A stretch of DNA of 64,000 nucleotides, from NCBI RefSeq assembly GCF_003863335.1, contig NZ_RRAZ01000001.1, positions 1-64,000 of the forward strand, read 5' to 3'. Below the pieces are notes generated by a model. That model had not been told where the DNA came from, searched no databases, and saw only the letters and a program-made list of their open reading frames with translations. The translations under genes and the position numbers were made by a program. Source of the stretch: Falsigemmobacter faecalis (GTDB taxonomy: Bacteria; Pseudomonadota; Alphaproteobacteria; Rhodobacterales; Rhodobacteraceae). Below are positions 8,735 to 17,314 of the stretch, piece after piece; the stretch's first letter is position 1; every line of letters begins with the position of its first letter.

Positions 8735-9040
8735 ATGGCAAAAGTATCCATGGTCGAACGCGAGAAAAAGCGCGCGAAGCTGGTGGCCCAATACGCCACC
8801 AAGCGTGCTGCTCTCAAAGAGATCATCAAGGACGAGTCGAAGCCGATGGAAGAGCGTTTCGGCGCTTCCCTGAAGCTCGCTGCTCTGCCGCGCAACTCGT
8901 CGGCCACCCGGCTGCACAACCGTTGCCAGCTGACCGGCCGTCCCCACGCTTACTACCGTAAGCTTAAACTTTCGCGGATCATGCTGCGTGACCTGGCCTC
9001 CTTCGGTCAGATCCCGGGCATGGTTAAGTCGAGCTGGTAA
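8735..9040 (+). CDS. rpsN: 30S ribosomal protein S14 (zinc-free form)
   Basis: The 101-residue product is the longer S14 type found in most proteobacteria. It lacks the CxxC...CxxC zinc ribbon of the short form; the corresponding region reads [22 protein letters not shown] with a single Cys. S14 completes the 30S head. It is preceded by GGGAGGACATC and followed by rpsH after 11 bases. Confidence 0.97.
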   Translation: MAKVSMVEREKKRAKLVAQYATKRAALKEIIKDESKPMEERFGASLKLAALPRNSSATRLHNRCQLTGRPHAYYRKLKLSRIMLRDLASFGQIPGMVKSSW

Positions 9041-9051
9041 GGAGTCGGACA

Positions 9052-9450
9052 ATGTCTATGAACGATCCGCTCGGCGATATGCTGACCCGTATCCGCAACG
9101 CACAGATGCGTGGCAAGTCGACTGTGTCGACCCCGGCCTCGAAACTGCGCGCCTGGGTTCTCGATGTTCTGGCTTCGGAAGGTTATATCCGCGGCTATGA
9201 AGCAACCACTGGTAAAGATGGCCATCCGGCTCTCGAAATCAGCCTGAAATACTTCGAAGGCACCGCCGTGATCCGTGAGATCAAGCGCGTCTCGAAGCCG
9301 GGCCGCCGCGTTTACGCCGGCGCACAGGAACTGCCTTCGGTCCGTAACGGCCTTGGCATTGCTGTGATTTCGACCCCGAAAGGCGTCCTGACCGATGCAA
9401 ATGCACGCGCAGCCAATGTTGGCGGCGAAGTGCTTTGCACCGTGTTCTGA
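9052..9450 (+). CDS. rpsH: 30S ribosomal protein S8
   Basis: This 132-residue S8 starts [18 protein letters not shown] and ends with the conserved [16 protein letters not shown]...[10 protein letters not shown]8 is a primary 16S rRNA binder and in E. coli represses the spc operon by binding near rplE. I did not find a convincing 16S-like S8 site near rplE by eye. Confidence 0.98.
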   Translation: MSMNDPLGDMLTRIRNAQMRGKSTVSTPASKLRAWVLDVLASEGYIRGYEATTGKDGHPALEISLKYFEGTAVIREIKRVSKPGRRVYAGAQELPSVRNGLGIAVISTPKGVLTDANARAANVGGEVLCTVF

Positions 9451-9460
9451 GGAGGTTTCC

Positions 9461-9994
9461 ATGTCTCGTATTGGCAAGAAGCCCGTCGAACTGGTGAAGG
9501 GCGTCTCGGCGACCCTTTCCGGTCAGACCATCGAAGTGAAGGGCCCGAAAGGGACCCGTTCCTTCACCGCTCCGGACGACGTTACCCTGATTCTCGAAGA
9601 GAACTCGGTCACCGTCAAACCGCGCGGCCTGTCGAAGCGTGCACGTTCCATGTGGGGCATGTCGCGTTCGATGGTAGCGAACCTTGTGACCGGCGTTTCG
9701 ACCGGCTTCAAGAAAGAGCTGGAAATCCAGGGCGTTGGTTATCGTGCCGCCGCTCAGGGCACCGGTCTGAAGCTGTCGCTTGGCTATAGCCACGACGTGA
9801 ACTTCGTTCCGCCGGCAGACGTCACCGTCGTTGCTCCGAAGCAAACCGAAATCGTTGTCGAAGGTATCGACGCGCAGAAGGTTGGCCAGGTTGCCGCGAA
9901 CATCCGTGAGTGGAAAAAGCCCGAGCCCTATAAAGGCAAAGGCATCCGCTACAAGGGCGAGTATGTCTTCCGCAAAGAAGGCAAGAAGAAGTAA
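9461..9994 (+). CDS. rplF: 50S ribosomal protein L6
   Basis: The chosen ATG follows GAGGAGGT and yields 177 residues beginning [11 protein letters not shown], the normal L6 start. A longer frame would run back into rpsH. Both L6 repeats are present, including [19 protein letters not shown] and the C-terminal [15 protein letters not shown] motif. L6 lies at the base of the L7/L12 stalk near the sarcin-ricin loop. Confidence 0.98.
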   Translation: MSRIGKKPVELVKGVSATLSGQTIEVKGPKGTRSFTAPDDVTLILEENSVTVKPRGLSKRARSMWGMSRSMVANLVTGVSTGFKKELEIQGVGYRAAAQGTGLKLSLGYSHDVNFVPPADVTVVAPKQTEIVVEGIDAQKVGQVAANIREWKKPEPYKGKGIRYKGEYVFRKEGKKK

Positions 9995-10005
9995 GGGCTG
10001 CGAAA

Positions 10006-10365
10006 ATGGCGAACACGAAAAGAGAGCTGTTCATCAAACGCCGCCTGCGCGTTCGGAACAAGCTGCGGAAAATGTCGGCTGGCCGTCTGCGTCTGTCGGT
10101 GCACCGTTCCAACAAGAACATCAGCGTTCAGCTGATCGACGACGCGAACGGCGTGACCGTTGCAGCGGCGTCGACCTACGAAGGCGCTCTGGGTTTTGTT
10201 GGCAAGAACAACATCGAAGCAGCTACCAAAATCGGTGCTGTTATCGCTGAGCGGGCTAAAGTTGCCGGTATCGAAGAGTGCTACTTCGACCGCGGCGGCT
10301 TCCTCTTCCACGGTAAAGTGAAGGCCCTGGCCGACGCTGCCCGTGAAGGTGGCCTGAAGTTCTGA
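10006..10365 (+). CDS. rplR: 50S ribosomal protein L18
   Basis: The 119-residue L18 has the basic N-terminal segment [18 protein letters not shown] for 5S rRNA binding, and the family end [20 protein letters not shown]. With L5 and L25-type proteins it anchors 5S rRNA in the central protuberance. A 115-bp structured gap separates it from rpsE. Confidence 0.98.
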   Translation: MANTKRELFIKRRLRVRNKLRKMSAGRLRLSVHRSNKNISVQLIDDANGVTVAAASTYEGALGFVGKNNIEAATKIGAVIAERAKVAGIEECYFDRGGFLFHGKVKALADAAREGGLKF

Positions 10366-10371
10366 TCAGGC

Positions 10372-10461
10372 GGAGGGGGCTTTGGCTCCCTCCCGATGAT
10401 CCGGGAGTGGCCCTTCGGGGCCCTCACCTGGATTGGATTTACGTGGCATCTTCGGATGCCA
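10372..10461 (+). promoter_or_regulatory. Three consecutive RNA hairpins in the rplR-rpsE gap
   Basis: Hairpin 1: GGAGGGGGC (10372-10380) with GCTCCCTCC (10385-10393), TTTG loop. Hairpin 2: near 10404-10425, GAG-T-GGCCC with GGGCC-CTC and a TTCG loop. Hairpin 3: TGGCATC (10444-10450) with GATGCCA (10455-10461), TTCG loop. The third ends six bases before the AAGGA ribosome binding site of rpsE. Such UUCG-capped stems are unusually stable, which suggests mRNA processing, an attenuator or a ribosomal protein binding site. There is no T-run after any stem. Confidence 0.6.
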
Positions 10462-10480
10462 ATTCGAAAAGGACTGTCTT

Positions 10481-11041
10481 ATGGCAGAACGTGAGAACCG
10501 CCGGGATCGTCGCGACCAGCGCGAAGAGACTCCGGAATTCGCAGATCGCCTCGTAGCGATCAACCGCGTCTCGAAAACCGTTAAAGGCGGCAAGCGCTTT
10601 GGTTTCGCAGCCCTCGTTGTTGTCGGCGACCAGCGCGGTCGTGTCGGCTTCGGCAAAGGCAAAGCGAAAGAAGTGCCTGAGGCGATCCGTAAAGCAACCG
10701 AGCAGGCAAAACGCTCGATGATCCGTGTGGCGCTGAAAGATGCCCGCACCCTGCACCATGACGTCGAAGGTCGTCACGGCGCTGGTAAGGTCGTCATGCG
10801 GACCGCCGTTCCGGGTACCGGTATCATCGCAGGCGGCCCGATGCGCGCTGTCTTCGAAATGCTCGGCGTGCAGGACGTTGTTGCGAAGTCGCTCGGCTCG
10901 CAGAACCCCTACAACATGATCCGTGCGACCATCGACGGTCTGAAACAGGAAGCCTCGCCCCGTTCGGTGGCAGCGCGTCGCGGCAAAAAAGTCGCTGACA
11001 TCCTGAAGAAAGACGGCGAAGTCGCTGCGGCTGAAGCGTAA
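10481..11041 (+). CDS. rpsE: 30S ribosomal protein S5
   Basis: Starting at the ATG after AAAAGGACTGTCTT gives 186 residues ([16 protein letters not shown]...). Upstream in-frame codons would translate the hairpin leader, so were rejected. The double-stranded RNA-binding fold is clear: [21 protein letters not shown] and [19 protein letters not shown]5 acts in decoding fidelity and the mRNA entry helicase. It pairs with rpmD, 11 bases downstream. Confidence 0.97.
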   Translation: MAERENRRDRRDQREETPEFADRLVAINRVSKTVKGGKRFGFAALVVVGDQRGRVGFGKGKAKEVPEAIRKATEQAKRSMIRVALKDARTLHHDVEGRHGAGKVVMRTAVPGTGIIAGGPMRAVFEMLGVQDVVAKSLGSQNPYNMIRATIDGLKQEASPRSVAARRGKKVADILKKDGEVAAAEA

Positions 11042-11052
11042 GGATCTGAACG

Positions 11053-11244
11053 ATGACCAAAAAAACCATCGTTGTTCAGCAGATTGCCTCGCCTGCTCGC
11101 CGTCCGGCGATCCAGGGCGCAACCCTGCGTGGCCTCGGCCTGAACAAAGTGCGCGCCACCCGTGAACTCGAAGATACCCCTTCGGTCCGCGGCATGGTCA
11201 ACAAGATCCCGCACCTTGCAAAAATCATCGAAGAGCGCGGCTGA
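11053..11244 (+). CDS. rpmD: 50S ribosomal protein L30
   Basis: This 63-residue protein is a normal short bacterial L30, with [20 protein letters not shown] and [15 protein letters not shown]. It is the last ribosomal gene of the cluster here. Normally rplO (L15) and secY follow, but an intrinsic terminator and unrelated genes follow instead. Confidence 0.96.
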   Translation: MTKKTIVVQQIASPARRPAIQGATLRGLGLNKVRATRELEDTPSVRGMVNKIPHLAKIIEERG

Positions 11245-11271
11245 TTTCAGCCCCTCATTCTGATAGGAAAG

Positions 11272-11296
11272 GCCCCGGAGAGATCCGGGGCTTTTT
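11272..11296 (+). terminator. Intrinsic terminator ending the ribosomal protein cluster
   Basis: Arms GCCCCGGA (11272-11279) and TCCGGGGC (11284-11291), GAGA loop, then TTTTT. It lies 27 bases after the rpmD stop and separates the ribosomal genes from the following secreted-protein gene. Confidence 0.92.
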
Positions 11297-11312
11297 CCGT
11301 TTGAGGGGGGTG

Positions 11313-11750
11313 ATGCGGGTAACGGCTGTGGTGGTGGCCTTTGCGCTGTCGGGGATCGCCTCAGCGGGCCTGGCCTTCAGCCCTGCGGAACTGGTGCTCT
11401 GGTCGGGCCAGCCCTTTGAGGCGCGTGTCGTCGATGCCTTGACCGGCCCGGGCGCGCAGAGCAGCTTTCTGATCGTCCGATCCCCCTCGGGCACCATGGT
11501 GGCAGTCGGCAATCTGGACTGCGGCGCCTCCTGGCTTGCGGATTTCACCGGCGATCTGCCGGATCTGCAGATGCAGGAGGGGCGCCTGGTTACCGGTGGC
11601 TGTGAGGGCCGCGGCGAACCTGAGGCGGCTGCGGCCTATCTCAGCACTCTGGCGCAGGTGCGCCATTTTCAGGAAACCGGCGCGCGTTTTGAATTGTTGG
11701 ACGCGGCGGGGACGCCGCGCCTGGTCTTGCAGCGCCTGTCTCAGCCGTGA
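11313..11750 (+). CDS. Predicted exported protein of unknown function
   Basis: The 145-residue product has a signal peptide (hydrophobic residues about 4-25, with an AlaSerAla/Gly-like cleavage region). The mature part ends in LVLQRL, faintly like the last strand of META/HslJ-type small domains, but I do not claim the family. Two Cys (near the centre, GNLDCGASW and VTGGCEGRG) could form a disulfide. I chose ATG 11313 behind a G-rich ribosome binding site over an upstream TTG. Its 3' end overlaps the convergent trmB by ten bases. Confidence 0.65.
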   Translation: MRVTAVVVAFALSGIASAGLAFSPAELVLWSGQPFEARVVDALTGPGAQSSFLIVRSPSGTMVAVGNLDCGASWLADFTGDLPDLQMQEGRLVTGGCEGRGEPEAAAAYLSTLAQVRHFQETGARFELLDAAGTPRLVLQRLSQP

Positions 11751-12448
11751 CGGCGGAAGGTCAGATAATGCGGATCACGGCCTTCGCGCAGGGCCTTTTG
11801 CTCATAGCGGGTTGAGATCCAGTCGTCCCAGGCCTCATTCAGCCCTGCCTGCTTTTCAAGCGTGAAGCCTGCAGGCGGCACTTCTTCCAGGGTCTGGCGC
11901 ACGTAATCCGGGATATCGGTCGCCACGCGGAATTCCGCGCCCGGTTTGGTCACCCGCGCAAGCTCGTTCAGATAATCCGGCGTCACAAAGCGGCGGCGGT
12001 GGTGGCGGGCTTTCGGCCAGGGGTCGGGGTAGTTCAGGAAGACTTTGTCGAAGACATTATCCGGCAGCACGTCAAAGAGATCGCGCACATCGGCCGGATG
12101 GATGGTCAGATTGGTGACCCCTGCCGCGCGGATTTTGCCCAGCAGCATGGCGACGCCATTCACAAAGGGCTCACAGCCGATGATGCGGATGCCGGGATAT
12201 TTCGCGGCCATATGCACCAGATGCTCGCCGCCGCCAAAGCCGACTTCCAGCCAGAAGGGGCCGGTGCCGGGAAAGAGCGTCTCAAGGTCGATCTTTTCGC
12301 GGGCCGGATTCTCGGCAGCGGTGATGCCCTTCAGGCGCAGCACGTTGAGATCTTCGGCCAGATAGGTCTTCTGCGAGGCGCGCAGCGTTTTACCATGGGC
12401 GCGGCCATAGAAGTTGCGGCGGGCAGGCGTCTGGGTCTCTTCGGTCAT
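11741..12448 (-). CDS. trmB: tRNA (guanine-N7-)-methyltransferase
   Basis: This 235-residue enzyme methylates G46 in the tRNA variable loop using SAM. The SAM-binding motif LEVGFGGGEHLVHMA (about residues 57-71) and the family signature FLNYPDPWPKARHHRRRFV are clear. The start at 12448 (MTEETQTPARRNFYGRAHG) gives the family length. It lies downstream of metK, which makes its cofactor, but a 364-bp gap with a metK terminator means it is probably transcribed separately. Confidence 0.95.
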   Translation of the reverse strand: MTEETQTPARRNFYGRAHGKTLRASQKTYLAEDLNVLRLKGITAAENPAREKIDLETLFPGTGPFWLEVGFGGGEHLVHMAAKYPGIRIIGCEPFVNGVAMLLGKIRAAGVTNLTIHPADVRDLFDVLPDNVFDKVFLNYPDPWPKARHHRRRFVTPDYLNELARVTKPGAEFRVATDIPDYVRQTLEEVPPAGFTLEKQAGLNEAWDDWISTRYEQKALREGRDPHYLTFRRHG

Positions 12449-12812
12449 TCTGGCTCTCCGGCGGGGTCCGGGGGAGGTAATCAGCCCGGTCGCCGGGGTC
12501 AAGGGAGAGCCGGGTCGCAGGGCGGTTCCTCAGGTGCTTTAAGCGCGAAGCGGGGGGCTGCGGGGCGGTATGGCGCTGAAGCCGATCTGGTGAACTCTCT
12601 TCAGACACGACGGTGCGAGCGGGTCTGGTGAGCCGCCTCTATACGGATTTGGCTTCTCACAGTCGCTGCTGCCCGAAGGCAGGGCCTGCAGGGCTGCCGG
12701 AAAGGGCGAAGATGCTGCGGGCGATTCCCCCCTCAGGCTTTGCCGGAGGCCGCGTTGCAGGCGCTTCCGTAAAACAAAGGCCCCCTGCGGGAGGGGGCCT
12801 TTTGAAGTCGGA
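12449..12812. other. Intergenic gap between metK and trmB
   Basis: There is no convincing gene in these 364 bases on either strand; short open frames have no ribosome binding site or family resemblance. The only clear element is the metK terminator at 12771-12802. The trmB promoter presumably lies in the 12449-12770 part, but no good -35/-10 pair was found by eye. Confidence 0.5.
12771..12802 (-). terminator. Intrinsic terminator of metK
   Basis: Read on the minus strand, arms AAAGGCCCCCT (12802-12792) and AGGGGGCCTTT (12786-12776) close a 5-base loop and are followed by GTTTT. It begins 10 bases after the metK stop. Confidence 0.9.
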
Positions 12813-13979
12813 TCAGACTGCTTTTTTCAGCGCTTCGATCAGATCAGTGCGCTCCCATGAGAAGCCGCCATCGGCCTGGGGCTCGCGGCCGAAGTGGCCA
12901 TAGGCTGCCGTGCGCTCATAGATCGGCTTGTTGAGGCCGAGATGGGTGCGGATGCCGCGCGGGGTCAGATCGAGCACCTTCGGGATCGCCAGCTCGATGA
13001 CCTGGTCCGGCACAAGGCCGGTGCCATGGGTGTCGACATAGATCGACTGCGGCTCTGCCACGCCGATGGCATAGGCCACCTGCACGGTGCAGCGCTTGGC
13101 CAGACCGGCTGCCACCACGTTCTTCGCCAGATAGCGCGCGGCATAGGCGGCCGAACGGTCGACCTTGGTCGGATCTTTGCCCGAGAAAGCACCGCCGCCG
13201 TGGGGCGCGGCACCGCCATAGGTGTCGACGATGATCTTACGACCGGTCAGACCTGCGTCGCCATCCGGGCCACCGATCACGAAGGTGCCGGTCGGGTTTA
13301 CGTGCCAGACGGTCTTCGGGGTGATCCACTCAGCGGGCAGCACTTCGCGGATATAGGGCTCCACAATCGCGCGGATCGCCGCCGAATCCTGGGCCTCATC
13401 AGCGTGCTGATGCGACAGCACGATCGAGGTCACCTCAACCGGACGGCCATTTTCATAGCGCACCGAGAGCTGGCTTTTGGCATCCGGGCGCAGGCTCGGC
13501 TCAACACCCGATTTGCGCACCTCAGCCAGACGGCGCAGGATCGCATGGGCATATTGGATCGGCGCGGGCATCAGCTCCGGGGTTTCATCCACGGCATAGC
13601 CGAACATGATACCCTGATCGCCTGCACCGTCCCGGTCCACCCCTTGGGCGATATGGGCCGATTGTTCGTGCAGGAAATTCATGACCTTGCAGGTGTTCCA
13701 GTGGAACTTGTCCTGCTCATAGCCGATGTCGCGGATGCAGTCGCGGGCGATCTGCGGCACGCGTCCCATGAAGTCATGGAGCCGGTCCACATCAGAGAGC
13801 CCGACCTCACCGCCGATCACGACGAGGGACGAGGTCGCGAATGTCTCGCAGGCCACGCGGGCATTGGACTCTTCGCGCAGGAAGGCGTCGAGGATCGAAT
13901 CCGAGATCCGGTCGCAGACCTTATCCGGATGACCTTCCGAGACGGACTCGGAAGTGAAGACGTAGTTGTCGCGGGACAT
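12813..13979 (-). CDS. metK: S-adenosylmethionine synthetase
   Basis: MetK makes SAM from methionine and ATP. The 388-residue protein has normal length and all signature motifs: [20 protein letters not shown] near the N-terminus, [12 protein letters not shown] (about residues 119-130) and the phosphate loop [19 protein letters not shown]. It is preceded by a sigma-70-like promoter and a SAM/SAH riboswitch whose 3' strand includes the ribosome binding site, so SAM made by the enzyme should repress its own translation. Confidence 0.98.
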   Translation of the reverse strand: MSRDNYVFTSESVSEGHPDKVCDRISDSILDAFLREESNARVACETFATSSLVVIGGEVGLSDVDRLHDFMGRVPQIARDCIRDIGYEQDKFHWNTCKVMNFLHEQSAHIAQGVDRDGAGDQGIMFGYAVDETPELMPAPIQYAHAILRRLAEVRKSGVEPSLRPDAKSQLSVRYENGRPVEVTSIVLSHQHADEAQDSAAIRAIVEPYIREVLPAEWITPKTVWHVNPTGTFVIGGPDGDAGLTGRKIIVDTYGGAAPHGGGAFSGKDPTKVDRSAAYAARYLAKNVVAAGLAKRCTVQVAYAIGVAEPQSIYVDTHGTGLVPDQVIELAIPKVLDLTPRGIRTHLGLNKPIYERTAAYGHFGREPQADGGFSWERTDLIEALKKAV

Positions 13980-13983
13980 TCAG

Positions 13984-14030
13984 TGCTCCATTGAAAACAA
14001 GGCCGTCACGCCAGGAAGCCGTTGTGACGG
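13984..14030 (-). promoter_or_regulatory. SAM/SAH riboswitch controlling metK
   Basis: On the minus strand the leader has the stem CCGTCAC (14030-14024) with GTGACGG (14009-14003). The internal loop strand AACGGCTTCCTGGC matches the SAM/SAH riboswitch core as I remember it. After a short linker comes AATGGAGCA (13992-13984), the segment that forms the pseudoknot and contains the GGAG ribosome binding site. The metK ATG starts five bases later. The class is known from metK leaders of Rhodobacterales and acts on translation initiation by occluding the ribosome binding site. Confidence 0.93.
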
Positions 14031-14039
14031 TAAGAGGTC

Positions 14040-14068
14040 GCAGTAGTGCTTTGGCCCTGTCGGGTCAA
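14040..14068 (-). promoter_or_regulatory. Promoter of metK
   Basis: On the minus strand, TTGACC (14068-14063) and TACTGC (14045-14040) are separated by 17 bases. The -35 overlaps the lnt stop codon. The predicted start near 14033 is only a few bases before the first riboswitch stem, so essentially the whole leader is aptamer. Confidence 0.6.
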
Positions 14069-15579
14069 TGATTGAAGGCGCGTCTGGTGAAAATCAACAG
14101 CATTGCGGCGAAGCACCACAGCAGGACCGGGGCCGAGGGGCCGATCCGGCTGTAAAGTGTGGGCGGCAGGGCTGCGGGCAGGGCGTGGTCAATGATGCCC
14201 TGCTGTTTCATCCCCAGTTCGGCCAGAATCCCGCCGCGCGGATCGATGACCGCAGAGATCCCGGTATTGGCCACCCGCATCATCGGCAGGCCGCTTTCAA
14301 TGGCGCGCAGCCGTGCGATTCCAAGGTGCTGGAAGGGGCCGGATTTCAGTCCGAACCAGGCGTCATTGGTGATCTGCAACAGCCAGTCGGGCCGCGCGGT
14401 GGCGCGCTGAAACCAGGGGAAGACCGCCTCATAGCAGATCAGCGGCTGGAAGGTGCCAAGTGCACCGCCCATGGAGATCAGTTCAGGCGCAGGCCCTGCG
14501 GAATAGCCATAGCCTGCGGCGGGCGAGAAGGAGAAGACCCCCAGCCAGTCCGCCACCAGGTCGCCGCCGGGGATATATTCGCCAAAGGGCACGAGCTGGT
14601 GTTTGTCATAGACCGCCCGGATCTCAGCCGTGCCGTCGTCTTTGGGGCCAAGCAGGGCAAGCGAGTTGTAAAACCGCAACCCCTCTTCGCGCTGAATGCC
14701 AAGGGCGACCGGAATGCCTCCCGTGGCTTCCAGGATCACATCCAGCGCGCTGCCCGGATCATTCAGCAGCACCGGCACCGAGGTTTCCGGCCAGACGATC
14801 AGATCCGGCAGACCGGCCTCACCTGGTGCTGCGGCGCTCAGGTCCAGATGGCGCTCAAAGAACATCCGCGCATAATCGGGGTGCCATTTCAGCGCCTGAT
14901 CGGCATCGGGCTGCACCAGCCGGATCACCGCATCGCGTGCGGGCGGCAGCGGCTCTGCAAGCCGCCAGTGGCCAAAGCCCCAGGCCACGCCCAGCAGCAC
15001 CAGAGCCACAGCGAGGCCCCGGGCGCGGTACAGCACCGGAAGCGCTGCAAGGCTGAGTGTCAGCAGCGTCAGCCCGCCCGCCCCGGCGAGCGAGGCCAGC
15101 TGCGCCGGCGCAAAGCCGATCCAGATATGGCCCGGAAGCGCCCAGGGGAAACCGGTGAAAATGAGGCCGCGCAAAGCCTCACAGGCCGCCAGCATCAGGG
15201 CCATGGCCCCGGCGGCAGGCATGAAGCGGCGCAACGGGGCCGAAAGCGCCCCGGCTCCGGCCCAGAAGAGGCCAAGGCCCGTCGCCATGAAGGCCAGCGC
15301 GAAGGGCGCCATCCAGGCGTCGCGTTCGGCCTCAACCTGGAACGGTTCGGTAATCCAGTTCAGCGTCAGAAGGAAATAAGCGCTGCCCGAAAGCCAGGCG
15401 CGCAGGGCGGCCGCTTTGGCCGTGGGCGCACGGCCTGCGTTCCACAAAAGTGCTGCAAAGCCCAAAAGGGACAGCGACCAGAGCGACCAGGGGATCTGCC
15501 CCAGCCCCGCCGCAGCCCCTGCGAGAAGGGCGACCAGAAGGCCGCCCCTGTCGAGTTTGGAAAGAAGGGTCCGCGCCAT
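14065..15579 (-). CDS. lnt: Apolipoprotein N-acyltransferase
   Basis: Lnt adds the third acyl chain to the N-terminal Cys of lipoproteins at the outer face of the inner membrane. The 504-residue protein has about six hydrophobic N-terminal segments, then a nitrilase-fold domain. The catalytic triad is visible: Glu in LIVWPETSVPVLL, Lys in AVYDKHQLVPFGEY, Cys in QPLICYEAVFPWF. It follows prs by three bases, so the two are likely cotranscribed; metK downstream has its own promoter. Confidence 0.96.
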   Translation of the reverse strand: MARTLLSKLDRGGLLVALLAGAAAGLGQIPWSLWSLSLLGFAALLWNAGRAPTAKAAALRAWLSGSAYFLLTLNWITEPFQVEAERDAWMAPFALAFMATGLGLFWAGAGALSAPLRRFMPAAGAMALMLAACEALRGLIFTGFPWALPGHIWIGFAPAQLASLAGAGGLTLLTLSLAALPVLYRARGLAVALVLLGVAWGFGHWRLAEPLPPARDAVIRLVQPDADQALKWHPDYARMFFERHLDLSAAAPGEAGLPDLIVWPETSVPVLLNDPGSALDVILEATGGIPVALGIQREEGLRFYNSLALLGPKDDGTAEIRAVYDKHQLVPFGEYIPGGDLVADWLGVFSFSPAAGYGYSAGPAPELISMGGALGTFQPLICYEAVFPWFQRATARPDWLLQITNDAWFGLKSGPFQHLGIARLRAIESGLPMMRVANTGISAVIDPRGGILAELGMKQQGIIDHALPAALPPTLYSRIGPSAPVLLWCFAAMLLIFTRRAFNH

Positions 15580-15582
15580 GCC

Positions 15583-16602
15583 TCAGCCGCGCGGGTAGAA
15601 GCCTTCGTAGATCGGCTGCAGCGTCTCGGTCTCAAAGAGCGAGGAGACCGAATTGCCGTTCCAGATGTTCAGGATCGCCTGAGCAAAGATCGGTGCGGTC
15701 GGCACGATGCGGATGTTATGCGCGGCTTTGACGGCAGCGGTCGGCTCGATGGTATCGGTGATGACCAGCGATTTCATCACCGATTTGGTCACACGCTCAA
15801 CAGCCGGACCCGAGAGAACGCCGTGGGTGATATAGGCATGCACTTCGGCCGCGCCTTTTTCCATCAGCAGTTCAGCCGCTTTGCACAGGGTGCCGGCGGT
15901 GTCGCAGATATCGTCGACGATGATACAGGTCTGACCCTCGACATCCCCGATCACGGTCATCTCTGCGATCTCACCGGCTTTCTCGCGGCGCTTGTCGACG
16001 ATGGCCAGCGCGCAGCCGAGGCGCTTTGCCAGATCGCGGGCACGGGCCACGCCGCCAACGTCCGGCGAGACGATGGTGACATTGTCCAGACGGCCGCGGA
16101 AGTGATGCTCAACATCCATCGCAAAGACCGGCGCGGCATAGAGGTTGTCGACCGGAATATCGAAGAAGCCCTGGATCTGTGCGGCATGCAGATCCATGGT
16201 CAGCACGCGCTCAACACCGGCTTCGGTCAGCAGGTTTGCGATCAGCTTGGCCGAGATCGGGGTCCGGGCCTTTGCGCGGCGGTCCTGACGGGCATAGCCG
16301 AAATAGGGGATCACGGCGGTGATGCGCTGCGCCGAGGAGCGACGCAGGGCGTCGGTCATGATCAGCAGTTCCATCAGGTGATCATTCGCCGGGTTCGAAG
16401 TCGGCTGGATAATGAACATGTCTTCGCCACGCACATTGTCGTAGACTTCGACATAGACTTCCTGGTCGTTGAAACGCTCAATGCGCGCGTTCAGCAGGTC
16501 CACCTGCATGCCGCGATGCATCGACATCCGGCGCGCGATCGACTGCGCCAGAGTTTTGTTGGCATTGCCGGCAATCAGTTTGGGTTCAGTCATGACGGGC
16601 AT
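15583..16602 (-). CDS. prs: Ribose-phosphate pyrophosphokinase (PRPP synthetase)
   Basis: Prs makes PRPP from ribose-5-phosphate and ATP for purine, pyrimidine, His and Trp synthesis. The chosen start (MPVMTEPKL) has AAGGA eight bases upstream and gives 339 residues, somewhat longer than the 310-320 of many relatives. Motifs include [21 protein letters not shown], the [10 protein letters not shown] segment and the PRPP-binding loop [14 protein letters not shown]. It is divergent from the DsbA-family gene at 16724. Confidence 0.96.
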   Translation of the reverse strand: MPVMTEPKLIAGNANKTLAQSIARRMSMHRGMQVDLLNARIERFNDQEVYVEVYDNVRGEDMFIIQPTSNPANDHLMELLIMTDALRRSSAQRITAVIPYFGYARQDRRAKARTPISAKLIANLLTEAGVERVLTMDLHAAQIQGFFDIPVDNLYAAPVFAMDVEHHFRGRLDNVTIVSPDVGGVARARDLAKRLGCALAIVDKRREKAGEIAEMTVIGDVEGQTCIIVDDICDTAGTLCKAAELLMEKGAAEVHAYITHGVLSGPAVERVTKSVMKSLVITDTIEPTAAVKAAHNIRIVPTAPIFAQAILNIWNGNSVSSLFETETLQPIYEGFYPRG

Positions 16603-16723
16603 GGCGGGGTCCTTGGGCTGCAGTCCCGGCGGGCATGGCGGGAGGGATTCGAACATTGACTCCGCTTATCACCCGACTAGGGTCTTGCGAAAGCCCGGGC
16701 CTGGACAGAAAGCGGTAAGGATC

Positions 16724-17314
16724 ATGCAGATCGACTATTATTTTACGCCAATGTCACCCTGGTGCTACCTTGCCGGAACCCGTCTGGAAGAACTGGCTGC
16801 CCGCCATGGTGCCAGTCTGCGCTATATCCCGGTTGATCCCTCAGCACTTTTTCCCCGCACGGGTGGAAAAATGCTCGCAGAGCGCCATCCGGCGCGCCAG
16901 GCTTACCGTCTGCAGGATCTGCGACGCACAGCCGCACGGGAAAATATGGCCCTGGTGCTGCATCCGGCGCATTTTCCGACCAATCCGGCCCCGGCCTCCT
17001 ATGCGATCATCGCAGCGGCGAAGGCAGGCGGCGATGTCGGCGGCCTTGTGCAGAGCTTTCTGCGCGCCTGCTGGGCCGAAGAGCGCAATATCGCCGAGGA
17101 TGAGGTGATCCGCGACCTGCTGGCCCGTCACGGCTTTGATCCCGATCTGGCCGACAAAGGCCTCTGGACCGGCGCCGAGACCTATGAGCGCAATCTTGAG
17201 CAGGCGGTGGCTGCGGGCGTCTTTGGCTTTCCCTTCTATATCGTCGGGGACGAGATGTTCTGGGGCCAGGACCGTCTGTCGGATCTCGACCGGCATCTGA
17301 GCGGATTGAAGTGA
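16724..17314 (+). CDS. DsbA-family protein, 2-hydroxychromene-2-carboxylate isomerase-like
   Basis: The 196-residue protein begins MQIDYYFTPMSPWCYLAGTR, the thioredoxin-fold SPWCY start of the DsbA/HCCA isomerase (FrnE-like kappa-GST) group. A helical insert follows, and then the C-terminal GVFGFPFYIVGDEMFWGQDRL with the cis-Pro loop. There is only one Cys in the active-site region, so a glutathione-type isomerase is more likely than a dithiol oxidase. It has no signal peptide. The stop is directly followed by the ATG of the next gene, so they form an operon. Confidence 0.8.
   Translation: MQIDYYFTPMSPWCYLAGTRLEELAARHGASLRYIPVDPSALFPRTGGKMLAERHPARQAYRLQDLRRTAARENMALVLHPAHFPTNPAPASYAIIAAAKAGGDVGGLVQSFLRACWAEERNIAEDEVIRDLLARHGFDPDLADKGLWTGAETYERNLEQAVAAGVFGFPFYIVGDEMFWGQDRLSDLDRHLSGLK

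Noticed and set aside
14068-16659. An open frame of 863 codons on the plus strand
   Set aside because: It is antisense to lnt and prs, which have full catalytic motifs; its Arg/Gln/Gly-rich sequence is a high-GC shadow.
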